DNA of 64,000 bases from Lyophyllum atratum. Lineage: Eukaryota; Basidiomycota; Agaricomycetes; Agaricales; Lyophyllaceae. The position numbers and the translations under genes were made by a program. The notes beneath the pieces are model-generated. The model saw nothing but the letters and a program-made list of their open reading frames with translations, searched no databases and was not told the DNA's origin. This document shows, in pieces, positions 12,784 through 24,202 of this stretch (the first letter of the stretch is position 1; each line of letters begins with the position of its first letter). The stretch is taken from assembly GCA_014905825.1 (NCBI GenBank), contig JACGCN010000003.1, positions 496,001 to 560,000 of the forward strand. Reading direction: 5' to 3'.

Positions 12784-13977
12784 CAAGATTGAATCCCGGG
12801 GTGACCCTAAGTCTCCCTAAGTAGTTAACGTCGGATTAGCCGCTATCACCCACTCCTTCCCCTTGCAAGACGTAGATGGTCTTTATCGAGAACCTAGAGG
12901 TTCGCAGCCATTACGTCTCATCCATCGCTTTCGTATCCAAGTCGTACGCGTACAAGCCAGGATATTTAGCTTTGAAAGCAGGCCGATACTAATAATCTTT
13001 CGCGATCGCGTGCTATTTTGAATGTGAATTAGCCACAATCATCGAAAATCCTCCCAGGCAATACCAGATGAGATGAGATGAGATGGTCGCGGCGCCAGGT
13101 CCAATTATCTCATGATGAGCAGAACTATAAGGTCGTGAGAGGTTGGTTCATGAACCCCCCCCCCTGTATATCACACCCTGATGCTGCTTCTCGAATGCGC
13201 GATAGAAAGAAAGCTACATTCGCTACTCTAAGGTTTTTTTGGGTTGAGCGTGGTGTAAAAGAGTTATGAGCAATATACAGGCAGTCTGCCAACGCGCCAC
13301 AAGCAGACACTAGTTTGCAACCTTGGATCTGATGTGGTGCAAGTGTAACCGACTTGGACTCGCCTACCAGAATGCTCCCCGAAACAAAGGATACCCTATA
13401 CATAAATCATTCACAATCGGAGCATCCACCTCTGCGGGTACGTGTGTTGGTAGCTCGCACGGCTCGTCCGAGTCGCACCCACAACCTTGGCGAGTTCGTT
13501 TCCGTCTGACGTTCCTTCGGAATTTCGAGGAAGTGTGATATCTCAGTCCCTTCCACTTGGTACACCCTTTTCCCGAGTCGGCCGCATGGTAGGCGCGTGT
13601 TGCTTGGGAAGTTTCAGTACAATCCGTGCCTATCTAGCAAACGTAGGACAAGGCATGCATGTCAGTGCACGATTGCTGATTGTCGATCATAAATGTCAAG
13701 TACTTACCATCAACAGAGGCATCGACCATGTCCTGTCATGAGAAGCATGTATACCGTATCATTCATCATGTCATGATCCATCGACATCGATCGAAGTCGC
13801 GGATTCGAAAAAACGAAGGTTTCCTCCGATGCTTCCTTACCTCCCTATCCCAGCCCATCTCTACGCAAATGCACGGAATGGCACACGAAGGGGCGTCAAT
13901 TGGGCAGGCCTGAGAAAACGGACAGCATTTTCATGGTATAGCAAAAATCGATGTCAGATAGCAGAAAATAGATCCTT
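12784..13977. other. Intergenic, no supported gene
   Basis: Short unrelated open frames only. A small GATGA microsatellite lies at 13066-13085 and a C9 run at 13157-13165. Confidence 0.4.
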
Positions 13978-14613
13978 CTAGCCCCAATACGACCATTGGT
14001 CGGGTATTCGACGGGGAGGGACAATCTTCTGCCTTTGTGCCTTGGATGGTCCAGTTGCTTCCAGATTGGACAGCAGTTCCAAAGGAAGGTCACGATGCTC
14101 GTCATCGATATGAAGATCCGAGTCGCTCGAGAAGCGACGAGCCGGGAACTGAGACACCCGTCGATAGCCACATCCCAACACCTTATCTCTGGTGTAGAGC
14201 TTGTACGGCTGTTCTAGAGCTCCGTTCATAGTGTCTCGGGAGCTGAAATAGACCGTGATATTACCCATGAAGGATGTGAGACCCGGTGAGAGTTTGCGCC
14301 CGTAAATGTCTATATTGATCTGGTGCGTCGTTCCATGAAAACTGTTAACACGGCGCACACCAAAGGAGTACACGCACTCCCAAAGTAGAGGTAGCTGCTG
14401 TTGTTGCACAACGGGAAGCTCACACGAACGTGAGCTGAAGATGTGTATTTCGGGCCTCCGTGAGGTCCCCCGCCAAGTGTGTCGGATAACGTAAAGGGAC
14501 GTCAGGGAATGAGGCTTCGAGAAGCACGAGAGCGCCACCTTCAGGGTCGAAGGGCTCTGCCGAGGAGAGCGTACAATCTCAGCATGCCTGAGAAGTACAT
14601 CCCATGAAACCAT
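13978..14613 (-). CDS. Hypothetical protein, single exon, 211 residues
   Basis: I do not recognise a family. The frame is uninterrupted from the ATG at 14613 to the stop at 13978 and is the longest in an otherwise gene-poor stretch. It starts with a mixed segment (MVSWDVLLRHAEIVRS) and has a glutamine run (VVQQQQLP) near residue 75. The middle is beta-rich (INIDIYGRKLSPGLTSFMGNI), and the C-terminal third is charged and Ser/Arg rich (FPARRFSSDSDLHIDDEHRD). No signal peptide or membrane segment is evident. It may be a genuine orphan gene or a chance frame. Confidence 0.4.
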   Translation of the reverse strand: MVSWDVLLRHAEIVRSPRQSPSTLKVALSCFSKPHSLTSLYVIRHTWRGTSRRPEIHIFSSRSCELPVVQQQQLPLLWECVYSFGVRRVNSFHGTTHQINIDIYGRKLSPGLTSFMGNITVYFSSRDTMNGALEQPYKLYTRDKVLGCGYRRVSQFPARRFSSDSDLHIDDEHRDLPLELLSNLEATGPSKAQRQKIVPPRRIPDQWSYWG

Positions 14614-17600
14614 TCAAGTAAATTATTCACGGGAGCTCAGCCACGACATCAGATATGAGGAGACATGAAAGGTGTGGGCTGTGACGCTAGAGGACAATAA
14701 TACTATGCCGCGAAAGACAATTCCCCGCGGAGCGCGAGGCGAGATTTGTCTCTTGAAGTACTTCTGGTGAGAGTCAGAGCAGAGGCGTCGTGGTTAGAGC
14801 GACTTGCTCTGAAGATCCAGAGAAGGCGCGAGAGCGGCCCGACCTGCCAATCTGCCCTTCCAACCTGAAGTGGTGGGCCAAACGCCTGCTCAGCCCAGAC
14901 AAGCCGGTTCTAGCTGTATGAGCATATTTTATGCTTGTTTCCAGAACGCTCGCGAAGTTGAGACTACACCGGGTTGATAAGGCTATCGTGGGTAGCAAGC
15001 ACCTCAAGCGTCGCATCCGCAGGCGATTTAGCAGGATGGGATCATTACCACTCAGCTAGTCTGACAGGGCGTGGTAGAGTGGGACCGCCTGGGACAAGGG
15101 CGTGGGATTGGGCTCGCCGAGGAGTACGTGGGTTGAACGTTGAGGGCTCCAAACGGCTTGCATGCCAAGGAGTACGAGTCCAAAAAAAGACAAGGTCGGG
15201 TTGTCGTGGGTAGTGCGACTCGATGTCGACAGGCGTTGAATGAAGGTGGGCGCAATCACCCAAATGGCTCGTCGCTTCCAGAAATTTCCCAGCCGGCCAG
15301 TGGCCGCACAAGAGCGTCCCATCTAAGTAGCGCTTGAGAAGATATCATCATCCGAGTCGGATGCTTGGAGCATCGACTGGGATGTATGCGTCATCAGTGA
15401 GGCCTGAGGGTCGAGTCTCCGTCGACACGGCATCCTGCAAGTTACACGTAAAGCCTGAGGCTACTCAGCGTTTTACTCACTCCATCGTAGGTCGTTCCGA
15501 GGTCCGCATGTCCTCGAGCTGGTGGAATCCAGGGTTGAGTCTCCACCGTGGGCGCGATGCTAGGGGTGATTGACCGCGTATTCTTGGCTGCGTAATCACC
15601 GAGTAGTCAAATGTCCAAAGATGTGTCTGGAAGGACAAGACGGTTTTGTCAGCACCAGTTGGATGCATAACTCCAGTGGAAAGGGGTTGTATGGAGCCTA
15701 TGAGAGTGTCATGATGCTGATGCGACGATGGCATGGGCATCCACTTGTGCCCATGCTGAACTGTCTCAGTATTTCGCACACTACGCGATCTTGTGGCCTA
15801 GACAGATGGGCTAGAGGGTGGTCGCCGTGTCGAACAAGACATACTTGAGAACTGTCCAAAGGCCGATGCGAGAGAGAAGGACAGCTTGAAGGAAGGAAGC
15901 CGAGGAGCTCGTGGTAATTTGTCAAGTCACCGTGTCAAAATTTTAGTAACCGACCTTCCTCGATTCTTCTGCAATCCGTGCTGCTGCTGCAACCTTTCCA
16001 CTGTATACAGCGAATTCACTCCCAACCAACTACCATCTGCAGACTGCCGCGCCCAACGCCATGTTTAACTACTACAAAGATCAAAAAGCCAGGGCCCTTC
16101 GCGACACCACTGGCAGCGACAATCATCTCGGCCATACATTATCTCCTTTTGCGCCAAGTCGCACAGGCTAATACTTATCGTCATCATCGATGTTGTCCTT
16201 CCTTCACGATCATATCATCAACTTGCTTCAAGGATGTCCCAGCCTTCGGCTTCGCATGGTATTATTCAATTTGCAAAGCTCGCGCCTGAGAACAAATGCA
16301 CATGAAGGGGAAAAGCGGGTACTAAAATACCACTAGGCAGCCTCGCCCAAGCCCATTTCTCTCTCACGCATCAAGGTCTTGTGGTTTCCGCAATAGTCTC
16401 CCCTCCGATTGCCCGCAGGCAGGACAGGTATGCAGGCCGACCTTGTGCTAAGTTCGGAAAAGGCGTCCTTACGTTGGCTGCGGCGTCTACGCAGTGACCC
16501 AACCGCTTCCCTCGGGAAGGGCTGGAAAAGGGCGCCACTGATAAAGGCCTTGGTGATAGGGGCGCCCTGCCTCCAGGCGTCCTACTAACCATATCCAGGC
16601 TCCTTATCTTGATTTCGAGCCCTCCCCGCATTTGCATACACGCTGGGCCTTGGCTGGAGCCTGGCTCTCATGTCACCGCTAATGACCGCAGGGCGGTGGC
16701 GATGTTCATGACCATTAAGTTGCCGGACCGTATACATAAATGCGAGTGCCTAGTGCGCCTTGTTGTTCATATAATAGTGCACGTTGCGTATATAGGAACG
16801 TATATGAATCTCAGGATCGGGACTTGGCTGCTGAGTTTTTCCCGCAGACCCTCAGGTGTTCGCAACACATGGACCATAACGGAGAGTATGACCATACGGG
16901 GGCTCGTACGGGAGAAACGTGTTTTGGATTGAAGGACTCCTTGCTCGTAGGCATGCCCTCGATGAGGGCGCGTGCCGTGGGTCCGGACTTTGTAATGCCT
17001 CCGTATACTTTCTCCACCCCCCTCGCACCTTTTTGCATCCCGTCAGGAAGGGCTGGGTGTACGCTGAATATGCAGCCGGTTGTCCCGATCCTTTTGATAA
17101 CCCTCGACACGCACAAGCCCTATGTCCGAAAGTCCGTTCGCGAAGAGAAGAAGCTAGGGTCAGCGTCCGAAGAGCTGTCGACGTTTTGGCGAGGGACAGC
17201 ACGGTGATCGCACACACGTTGACCCCCTCCAGAAATACATGCCTGCCTTAAGAGTGGGAGCAGGACCGACCACCCGAGCATTCCTTGATTGCCGTGGGTA
17301 CGACGAACATCTCTGCACGCTCTCAGAGACAGCGCCAGGGAGAGAGCATGGGAAGTCTCCCCATCCGCCCGAGGCCCATACGTGTTTCGCATGCGGGTCT
17401 GTCTCGTTCGAAGATAACTTCTTCTCCGACGTCAGCAGACATGATTGCAGTCAAGTAGGTCGCTCGCGACCGTGATTGCCTTGGGTGGTAGTTCCCCGGA
17501 CTTATCATGAGTGGATGGCAGTTGGTGTGCTTCGATCATGATCTAAGTAAAGACTCGCACTGGTACATAGCACCGACTAGGGAGCTGTCACTTAATCACG

Positions 17601-17804
17601 GCGGATTAAGCGGGGCATCATGATCGCGACACATATCTACTCATGCTTGCGCTTGTGCAGAGATGTTGCGTCGGAGGTCGGTAGTCGGCCTTTATTAGAC
17701 GTTCCCAGGGGTGCTCGCAGGGAGACAGGGTGCAGTTTCCTCGGTGTCTCCTGTCGATGTAATCACAGTCAGAGCTTAGAAGCCCGTGCCACGGCGGAAT
17801 GCCA
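14614..17804. other. Gene-poor region, only unsupported open frames
   Basis: This 3.2-kb stretch has many overlapping short frames on both strands, the longest 155 codons (16740-17207, plus) with a competing 121-codon minus frame (16852-17217). None shows motifs, a coherent splice pattern or a signal sequence. A pyrimidine-rich tract lies around 15955-16030. I find no transposon ends or long repeats. Confidence 0.35.
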
Positions 17805-18344
17805 CTAAGGTGTATAGATGGACAGGCAAGGAAGCCGGAGGGCGTAGATACGAAAGGGTCTAGAACCTGCTACGACCGCAGGCTTTGTCCACTCCAAGCC
17901 ACTTTCCGTGTTGGACGTGGGATGGGGCCCCTTGTGCGCCTCTGCCGAAGGGAGGACAAATTTGGAAATGGTCTTGGACAGCCTTCTTTGTTCTTGGATA
18001 AGCGCTTGGACGCCTCGTAGGGTGCATGGAAGGGAAGCCCGTGGGCACACGTCGTTGTTCTTGTCCGTCTTGACCTCATCAAGCTCGGATATCGTGGGTG
18101 TGGTGGCCTTGAGAAAGTTACCATAAAGAGGGTTCCCGCTCTCACGCAACGTCCCGATGGCTTCCCATGCCGACTGGGGGTTGTCAAAAAGAACAGCCTG
18201 TCTCAGGAGGTGCGTGAAATTCGATTTGTTGGCGTACATCCGTTTCAGCGGCAACACTGAGTAAACCCAGTGGTGTGCGGTGGGGCTTGCTTCTGTTGGA
18301 TGCGGCGACAAGTGTAATTCCTTTCTCCACAAAGGAATTTCCAA
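17805..18344 (-). CDS. Hypothetical ORF, 179 residues
   Basis: The frame is open from the ATG at 18344 to the stop at 17805. It contains a helical-looking central block (NFTHLLRQAVLF, then SAWEAIGTLRESGNPLYGN) and a second helical stretch (VQALIQEQRRLSKTISKFV). No conserved domain is recognised. A 9-bp inverted repeat (AATTCCTTT/AAAGGAATT) covers the start codon region at 18316-18339. It could be an orphan gene or chance. Confidence 0.3.
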   Translation of the reverse strand: MEIPLWRKELHLSPHPTEASPTAHHWVYSVLPLKRMYANKSNFTHLLRQAVLFDNPQSAWEAIGTLRESGNPLYGNFLKATTPTISELDEVKTDKNNDVCPRASLPCTLRGVQALIQEQRRLSKTISKFVLPSAEAHKGPHPTSNTESGLEWTKPAVVAGSRPFRIYALRLPCLSIYTP

Positions 18345-18607
18345 TAATATTTAGCCAAGCGATAATTTAGTACAATAGAAAAGTGTATGCTAGCGACGTA
18401 GGTGCTGATGGATAATGTATATTATGCGATGATAGGTCGGATGCCGTGGGTGGGGGAAACTGTACACATGCAGGTTGATTAATACAAGTTGATTTGGTAA
18501 TTATGCGTGCCCCATGGTTGAAGGGTAGGGGATTCGTGGCGTCCGAGGCGGTGGGTCAAGGATAGCGCGAGAAACGGAAGTGGAGAACGCTAGGTTCCCA
18601 GATCGGT

Positions 18608-19394
18608 TTACTCAAAGGCGTACTCCACTGCTACGCAGCATGCTTCGTTAGCTTTTGCGTGACGGCCGTGCTGCCGTAGGCTTTGCCGGGTCGTGAAGGA
18701 TGCATCGCAGGCAGGACATGAGTGCGCGCCAAGCGAAATGACGCTGGCGCAGCCCTGCGACGCTTGCGAACGGGATCGCTTGGAAGACCGGGACAACTGT
18801 TGATCAAAGCCGGGTAAGCGGAGTGAAACACAACGATGCATGGGTGTGGCCACTCACAGTGTCATGGCATTCTTCGAGGCTGATTTTCCGCTTCAATGTT
18901 GATGATAATGACACTTCTTTGATACAAATCGGATGAGCTGAGGGCTCAGTACCAGATGTGTGGAGAAACGACTCACCAGAAGCTGTGGCACTGAGGTGCG
19001 CCGAGAAGTTCTGCCGCCATGCAAGGATGCGCTTTGTCGTCGAGTAGGTCTCGGTCGAGAGCTCAGGCTGGAGGGCACCCGACTCCTGATCGACCAGCGG
19101 AGAATCGGTCTGCTCTGGGGGCAGATCTGACGAGCAATACGACGAACAAGCGGACTCTTCGTCGGACGAGGACGAGGAGCAAGATGAAGAGTAGGCGGAG
19201 GTGGAGGCATAGCTGTCATTGATCACGGAAGTGATGTTTCGTGGTGCCGGTGGGGGACCCTCGACGAGCTGGATGATCTGTACGGTGTGCTGCTGGCGGA
19301 CGTAGAGTTGGCCAGTGGAGAACTTGTGGTCGTGACTGTGTGCGTCGGAGGAGGAGGCAGAGAGGGGGACGAGCATTCGAGGAAATTCGAGCAT
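18608..19394 (-). CDS. C2H2 zinc-finger-type regulatory protein (basidiomycete family)
   Basis: Two exons (19394-18858 and 18796-18608) give 241 residues; the 61-nt intron joins ECHDT to LSRSS. The N-terminal part is low-complexity (Ser runs such as SSSCSSSSSDEES, Pro-rich patches). The C-terminus holds one zinc-finger-like element: CPACDASF, then LRQHGRHAKANEACC and the end VEYAFE. The C-x2-C pair and the first His are canonical. The second ligand could be His in GRHAK or the later Cys, so the finger is atypical. From memory, similar CPxC..RQSLRQHG..ANEAC..AVEY ends occur in other basidiomycete proteins; I could not check this. A nuclear DNA-binding role is inferred. The gene is tandem to MKT1, about 490 bp downstream of its stop. 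Confidence 0.7.
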
Positions 19395-19883
19395 TGGGGA
19401 CAGGGTCAGTGTATGGGACGGTTATATAGGACCCACGCGAATGACATGCGCATTTTGTAGCGCTGGACGGGACAGCATAAGAGGTGAACGATCGATCGAG
19501 CAAATCTGGGCAGATCACCTTGCGATCCCATCTGTAACGATTTTCCCATGCCTATTTGGGTTAGAAAACACGTGCACCCAGAATCCCAGATCCGCGTATC
19601 GGATGCCACATTCCATAAACTGATCAATCCCGAATCGTCACTTATCAACGTCTTCGCTCTCATGCATGCCTTCCTCCAACGTGCCATCCGTTTCTCATCT
19701 GCTTCTCCATATGCCCAAGAATAAGATTGCCGTCGTGCTCACGTCGACCCAGCTCACCATCAGCTACCAACACAACACACAACATGTTCGGACACAGAAA
19801 CATATCAACAACACGACAGCATCACTAGCCGCCTTCACACAACATCATATCTCACGCCCAATCCACCGGGGGTGCGAACCCCA

Positions 19884-22682
19884 TCATGGTCGCATTGGCG
19901 CCAACCAAGCTTCCGCTGCCTCGAACTGATCTATCAGTTCCCTCAGCACCGACCCCTCCGAGTGTAGCTGTCGCATCGCCGTGAGTGCCTAGAGCGGGCG
20001 AACGTGTCAGTCCCAACACATTTGTGCCAAAAATAAATACAATTTTACCACGTCCCAAAATCTAAAACCGCGTTCCACTTCCTGTTTGGGCGACTTGACG
20101 CCAGGGAATGTCTCCTCACAAATCTCGAGTGCCATGGTTTTGGCCTCCTTCACACCTTCAGCGTTGGGGTCGCGGACGCGCGTCCGGTTGTTGATGTGTG
20201 TGAGAGCGTCTAGGTAGACTTTCGCGAGCACGCCAAATCCAGTGTTCACCTCCGTCTGGAAGGGGAGTGACAGCGTGATGTCCAAGTAATCATCCCGTGA
20301 ACGACGGGCGTCAGCTCGGAGCAGCATATTCAGCGATGCCACCTCCAAGAGGGTCCGAAGTGCGCGTGTCAAAGACCGCACAAACGAGTTAAAGACCAGC
20401 AGTTCTCTCGATAAAGGCGCCGACCATGGCTGGGGCTATTTTAAATTGGTAGCCATGATCAGTAAATGATTGATGAGAGACCAACGGGACCGAACATGCC
20501 TTGAAATTCAGTGGAACGATGCTCAAGACCCGCATGACTAGCAGCATGCATGACTTTTCATCATCTGGTGGCGCCCAGCCCAAAACTCGTTAATCAAGAT
20601 TGTTAATGCCCGTGAGACCAAAATAACATACCAGTCCCAAAACTGGGTCCGCCACTAAATGCACGCCCCGACCAGAGGTGGCCATGCATCACCCCTGCCC
20701 TGACGAGCTCCAAGAACAGATAAAGTGGATCCTGGAATTTGTCGTTGACACGGGCCTGTTTGATCGCCACATACATCGCGCGCGCCAGCGGGGAGTGGAT
20801 GTGCGTATTCAGTAAGAAACTGTCAAATACGAAACAAATTAGATGTGAAACGTTTTCTTTGTCCACAATAATAAAGCACATACCCGCGTAACTCGAGGAA
20901 CCTCCAGATCACGTTGGCCACGACCTCGTCCTTCTTGTCAAGAGGACCCTGTGACGGGGAGGTCTTGCTTTTAGTGCGCGCAGCATGCCTTTCCGATGCA
21001 GTGGCACCCAAGCAGAGTGCGAAATCGATCGTTGAGGACTGTTGCCAAGTAAAGAAGAGAAAGAAAAACACGGGCAAGGGAAAAATGCAGGTTAACCATT
21101 AATGGATGTTTCTTCCCTTGAGTGAAATTTGTATTTATGCTTACGTTTTGCCTCCTGAGCTCTTCTTCCACGATGGCGTAGGGCACGCTCCAGCCCGCAA
21201 CCCTTTCGGCGAGCTGCGCTGTTTGTGACGAATTGTGCTGGATAGCCTTCTGCGCATGCGGCGAAGGATGCTCGAACCAAAAGTAGCCCTGGACCTTCTT
21301 ATTGCCCCAGAACGAATGCGAGACGCTGCTGATAAGAGCGAGCGCCGTGGCCCGAGGACCGGTTTGCCCATCAGTGATGACTTCCTTGACGAAGCGTTTA
21401 TACTCGGTAGTTTCGCCGTTGTCCAATGGGGGGTTCTCCACGATTTGCCCGGTGGTGAGCCAGACCAGAGCTTGGGGGCTGAGAAGCCCGCGGGATAGAT
21501 AAAAGTAGATCTCGTCCGGGAGCCGATTTGTGAAAATCTCGTGCAGGTCCTGCGGGATATCGGCAGACGTGGGGTGGAGGGGATGATGGTTCGGGTGTCC
21601 ATGTGCGGCGGGTGGGTTGATAGCCAGCGGAAGCGGCACGACTGAGCCTTCAGATGAGAGAATAAGGGAGTATTTGATCATGGAACGTGTGCGTGCGTAG
21701 TGGTCCGCGTACTGGATCGTCTTGACCGCAGGATGGTCGGAGAAAGCAATCACGGCGGAGTGGCCGGACTTGTAGTATCTCACCATGTCCACGGTGGCTT
21801 TTAGGGCTTGCTCATGCACGGTGGGAGGGAACGGCAACGAATGGTCGAACCCGACTAGGATTCCGATATCGAGGAATTGATCATCGCTTACACCAAGCTC
21901 TTGCAAGAACGTCCGCTTGGACGTGAATGTAAAGGAAGGGCTGGCGGCAGCTAGGTCAAGCGACGTAATGAGCTTGTCCACACCAGGATACAGTAGCGTA
22001 TCCGTAGGTCCAAAGATCGCGTGAATATACGATTTAGGATGACGTTGCAAGTAAATCAACTGCAGGTGGTCAGCTAGCGCCCTCACACAACAAATATTGA
22101 CATAACTTACCTGGGCCCACGCGACGTACGGCGCAATAATAAACTCGACATTCCGGTGCCTAAAGATCCTCAAGACCATCCTCCAAAGATCCCATTGCGC
22201 GAAGCTGTTTCTCCCCTCGAACAGCTTGGTAGCCGCTTCCTCCTGCCCAGACTCATACTTAGACCACGCTTGGCCCCGGTCTCTGCACGCCTCGGTGTGC
22301 TCCTGGTGGTTGTTCGGCTTCCAACGCTTGTTTGGAATGAGGCCAGGGAACACGAAAACGGGTTTTATGCGTAGCTTCTCGAGAGCTCGCAGGTCAGATT
22401 CGATACGTTGCGTGAGCGCTAAAGGCAGACCACCCGTGGCAGCTAGCAGGGGCTCCCGAGTGGTAGGGTTGTCCGTGAGCAGTTGGAGATAGTAGGACGC
22501 ATCTATGCCGAGACGCGAGTCGGAAAGGACAGACAGAGGAAGGGTTTGCAGGTGTTTTCGTTCGAAAAGGTAGCCTGGTAAAATGTTACAGAAAATGTCA
22601 GTTGGTGAAATTCCTTCCAGCCCGAGACAACGCCACCCGAGGGCATGTGCTGCTGCATACCTTCGAGATGTTTGATAGGCAT
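19884..22682 (-). CDS. MKT1: MKT1-like post-transcriptional regulator (XPG-like nuclease fold)
   Basis: Yeast Mkt1 acts with Pbp1 on mRNA stability and translation and was found as a factor maintaining the M2 killer dsRNA. Exon 1 is only 22 nt (22682-22661, MPIKHLE) and splices to GYLFERKHLQTLPLSVL..LGIDASYYL, which is the family's N-terminal XPG-like block. The XPG-I-like region continues through PVFVFPG, IAPYVAWAQ (intron), FGPTDTLLYPG and TFLQELGVSDDQFLDIGILVG. The C-terminal MKT1 region is spread over several exons (21050-19884) and ends with ALTAMRQLHSEGSV..EAWLAPMRP; the last intron (20051-19992) restores this frame. An open frame upstream of the micro-exon runs through intron 1, but the short start fits the family better. 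Intron positions between 20.0 and 21.2 kb are only partly resolved. Confidence 0.85.
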
Positions 22683-24202
22683 TTGAGAGAGAGGCTCCGC
22701 TGCGCTGGACGATGGGGCCGTTGAACTTGACTGTCGTTGACGTTGGCAACAGCTTCCACCACAGCAACACGCCTAGGACGCTTACGTAACATCAATGAGG
22801 CTTGTCTTCCTCCACCAACAGGACCTGGACGGCATCTACACACTCTCCTTGTAGGTTGTGTGTAAATTTGTGACTACATTCACCCTTGAACAATGTTTTC
22901 CATGCTTATTTTATGATTTAGATATTAACATAATTTCCTCCATACTGGCGCGTATGTCAACCCGAAACTGGATCTGACACCCAAGAGATTCCCAGACTTG
23001 CGCACTATCGCTCACCCTTCAGATTGCCCAAGTTGCTCTTAGGCTGAAATGTCCAAGAGAATGGGTTGGTCCCAGGTCAAACGCAACGGTTATGTTCCAT
23101 CGTAAGCTTTCGTGGGCTCACACGCCAGTTGTCCATCCAGAGTTACCCAAGGCGCGGGATGCCTTGTGATCTTGTTCACCAAGCCTCTCTATTAATGTCT
23201 TCGTCCGATGCTACAGGAGGTACTCGGAACAGACTTGTACTCCTTGGGCCTGTCGATAACACTCTACCACCGCCATCCGATGATGGCTGAACACTATCAG
23301 GCATGTACGATTACACGGTCTGCCCCTCCCCTCATATCTGGATTGATTTGAAGGCGTACTGGACATACCAGCGCCCTAGAGCGTATCATCTGAGACAGAC
23401 ACGGTAAACATGGTACCTAAACTGCCCTAAGGCGGCTTTACTACACCCACTTTGGTCAATTGCCTTGTATTTCGGTTTCTGCGGTTTCCGTATCAAACGA
23501 CATCATCACAATCCCATCACCACCAAGTGACCGATGGTGGCTCAGACTACCATCGGTCAACCAGCTCAGCTGGTGATCAGTCTCACAGGTCATCTGACAG
23601 TTCAACCCAACACGCCAACATGGACTTTTGAGCCGGTATATACGACCCCGGCCATCTGGTCTGGGGAATTTATCACCGAACTTGCCTTTTCTTCTCATAG
23701 ATAAGATGCTTCGATTTCTCGTCCGGTGAATTAATCGTGGATAGGATATCCCGATCGCTCCTCGAAAACGGTTCTTGATCAGTGAATGTGACCGCATTGC
23801 ATGCACCCTTCTCTCTCCGTTCTGGGCCTGATCTTCCTACGGTGTTCGTACGCGGTGCTTCGTCGGTGGTCTTGGCCGTGTACGCCTCGCTTTGAAATCG
23901 ACCTTCATAACTGGTACGACGGAGATTTCCCTCGTCCTCGTTTCCCCCGTTTCTTAGGACGTGGGACGTTGTAACCGTCGCTGGTAAGATAAAGTAGTCC
24001 TCGGGTGCAGATCTCGGGATGAAAGTCAGGTCGAGGGCGCTCGATGATTTCCTAATGGCGAAACATGTCGAGGTTAATCCTGAAGAGCCTCCGAAATTTT
24101 AGCGACGCGCCATGGAACCCGGTGTTACTCGCCTATGTCCTACCTTTGCAGCAGCAATAATTAGCCCTCAATAAAAAGATGTCGCACCACTGTACTTTTT
24201 TT
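22683..24202. other. Intergenic, no supported gene
   Basis: This covers the MKT1 upstream region (22683-22950) and 1.2 kb with short frames only, the longest 116 codons at 23456-23806 (minus), which has no recognisable feature. Confidence 0.35.

Noticed and set aside
16740..17217. Overlapping 155-codon plus and 121-codon minus frames
   Set aside because: Neither shows a motif, and each is plausible as the shadow of the other in a GC-balanced intergenic stretch.
22683..22770. N-terminal extension of MKT1 read through intron 1
   Set aside because: The frame is open, but the product lacks the family's N-terminus, while splicing at 22660/22575 gives MPIKHLEGYLFER as expected.
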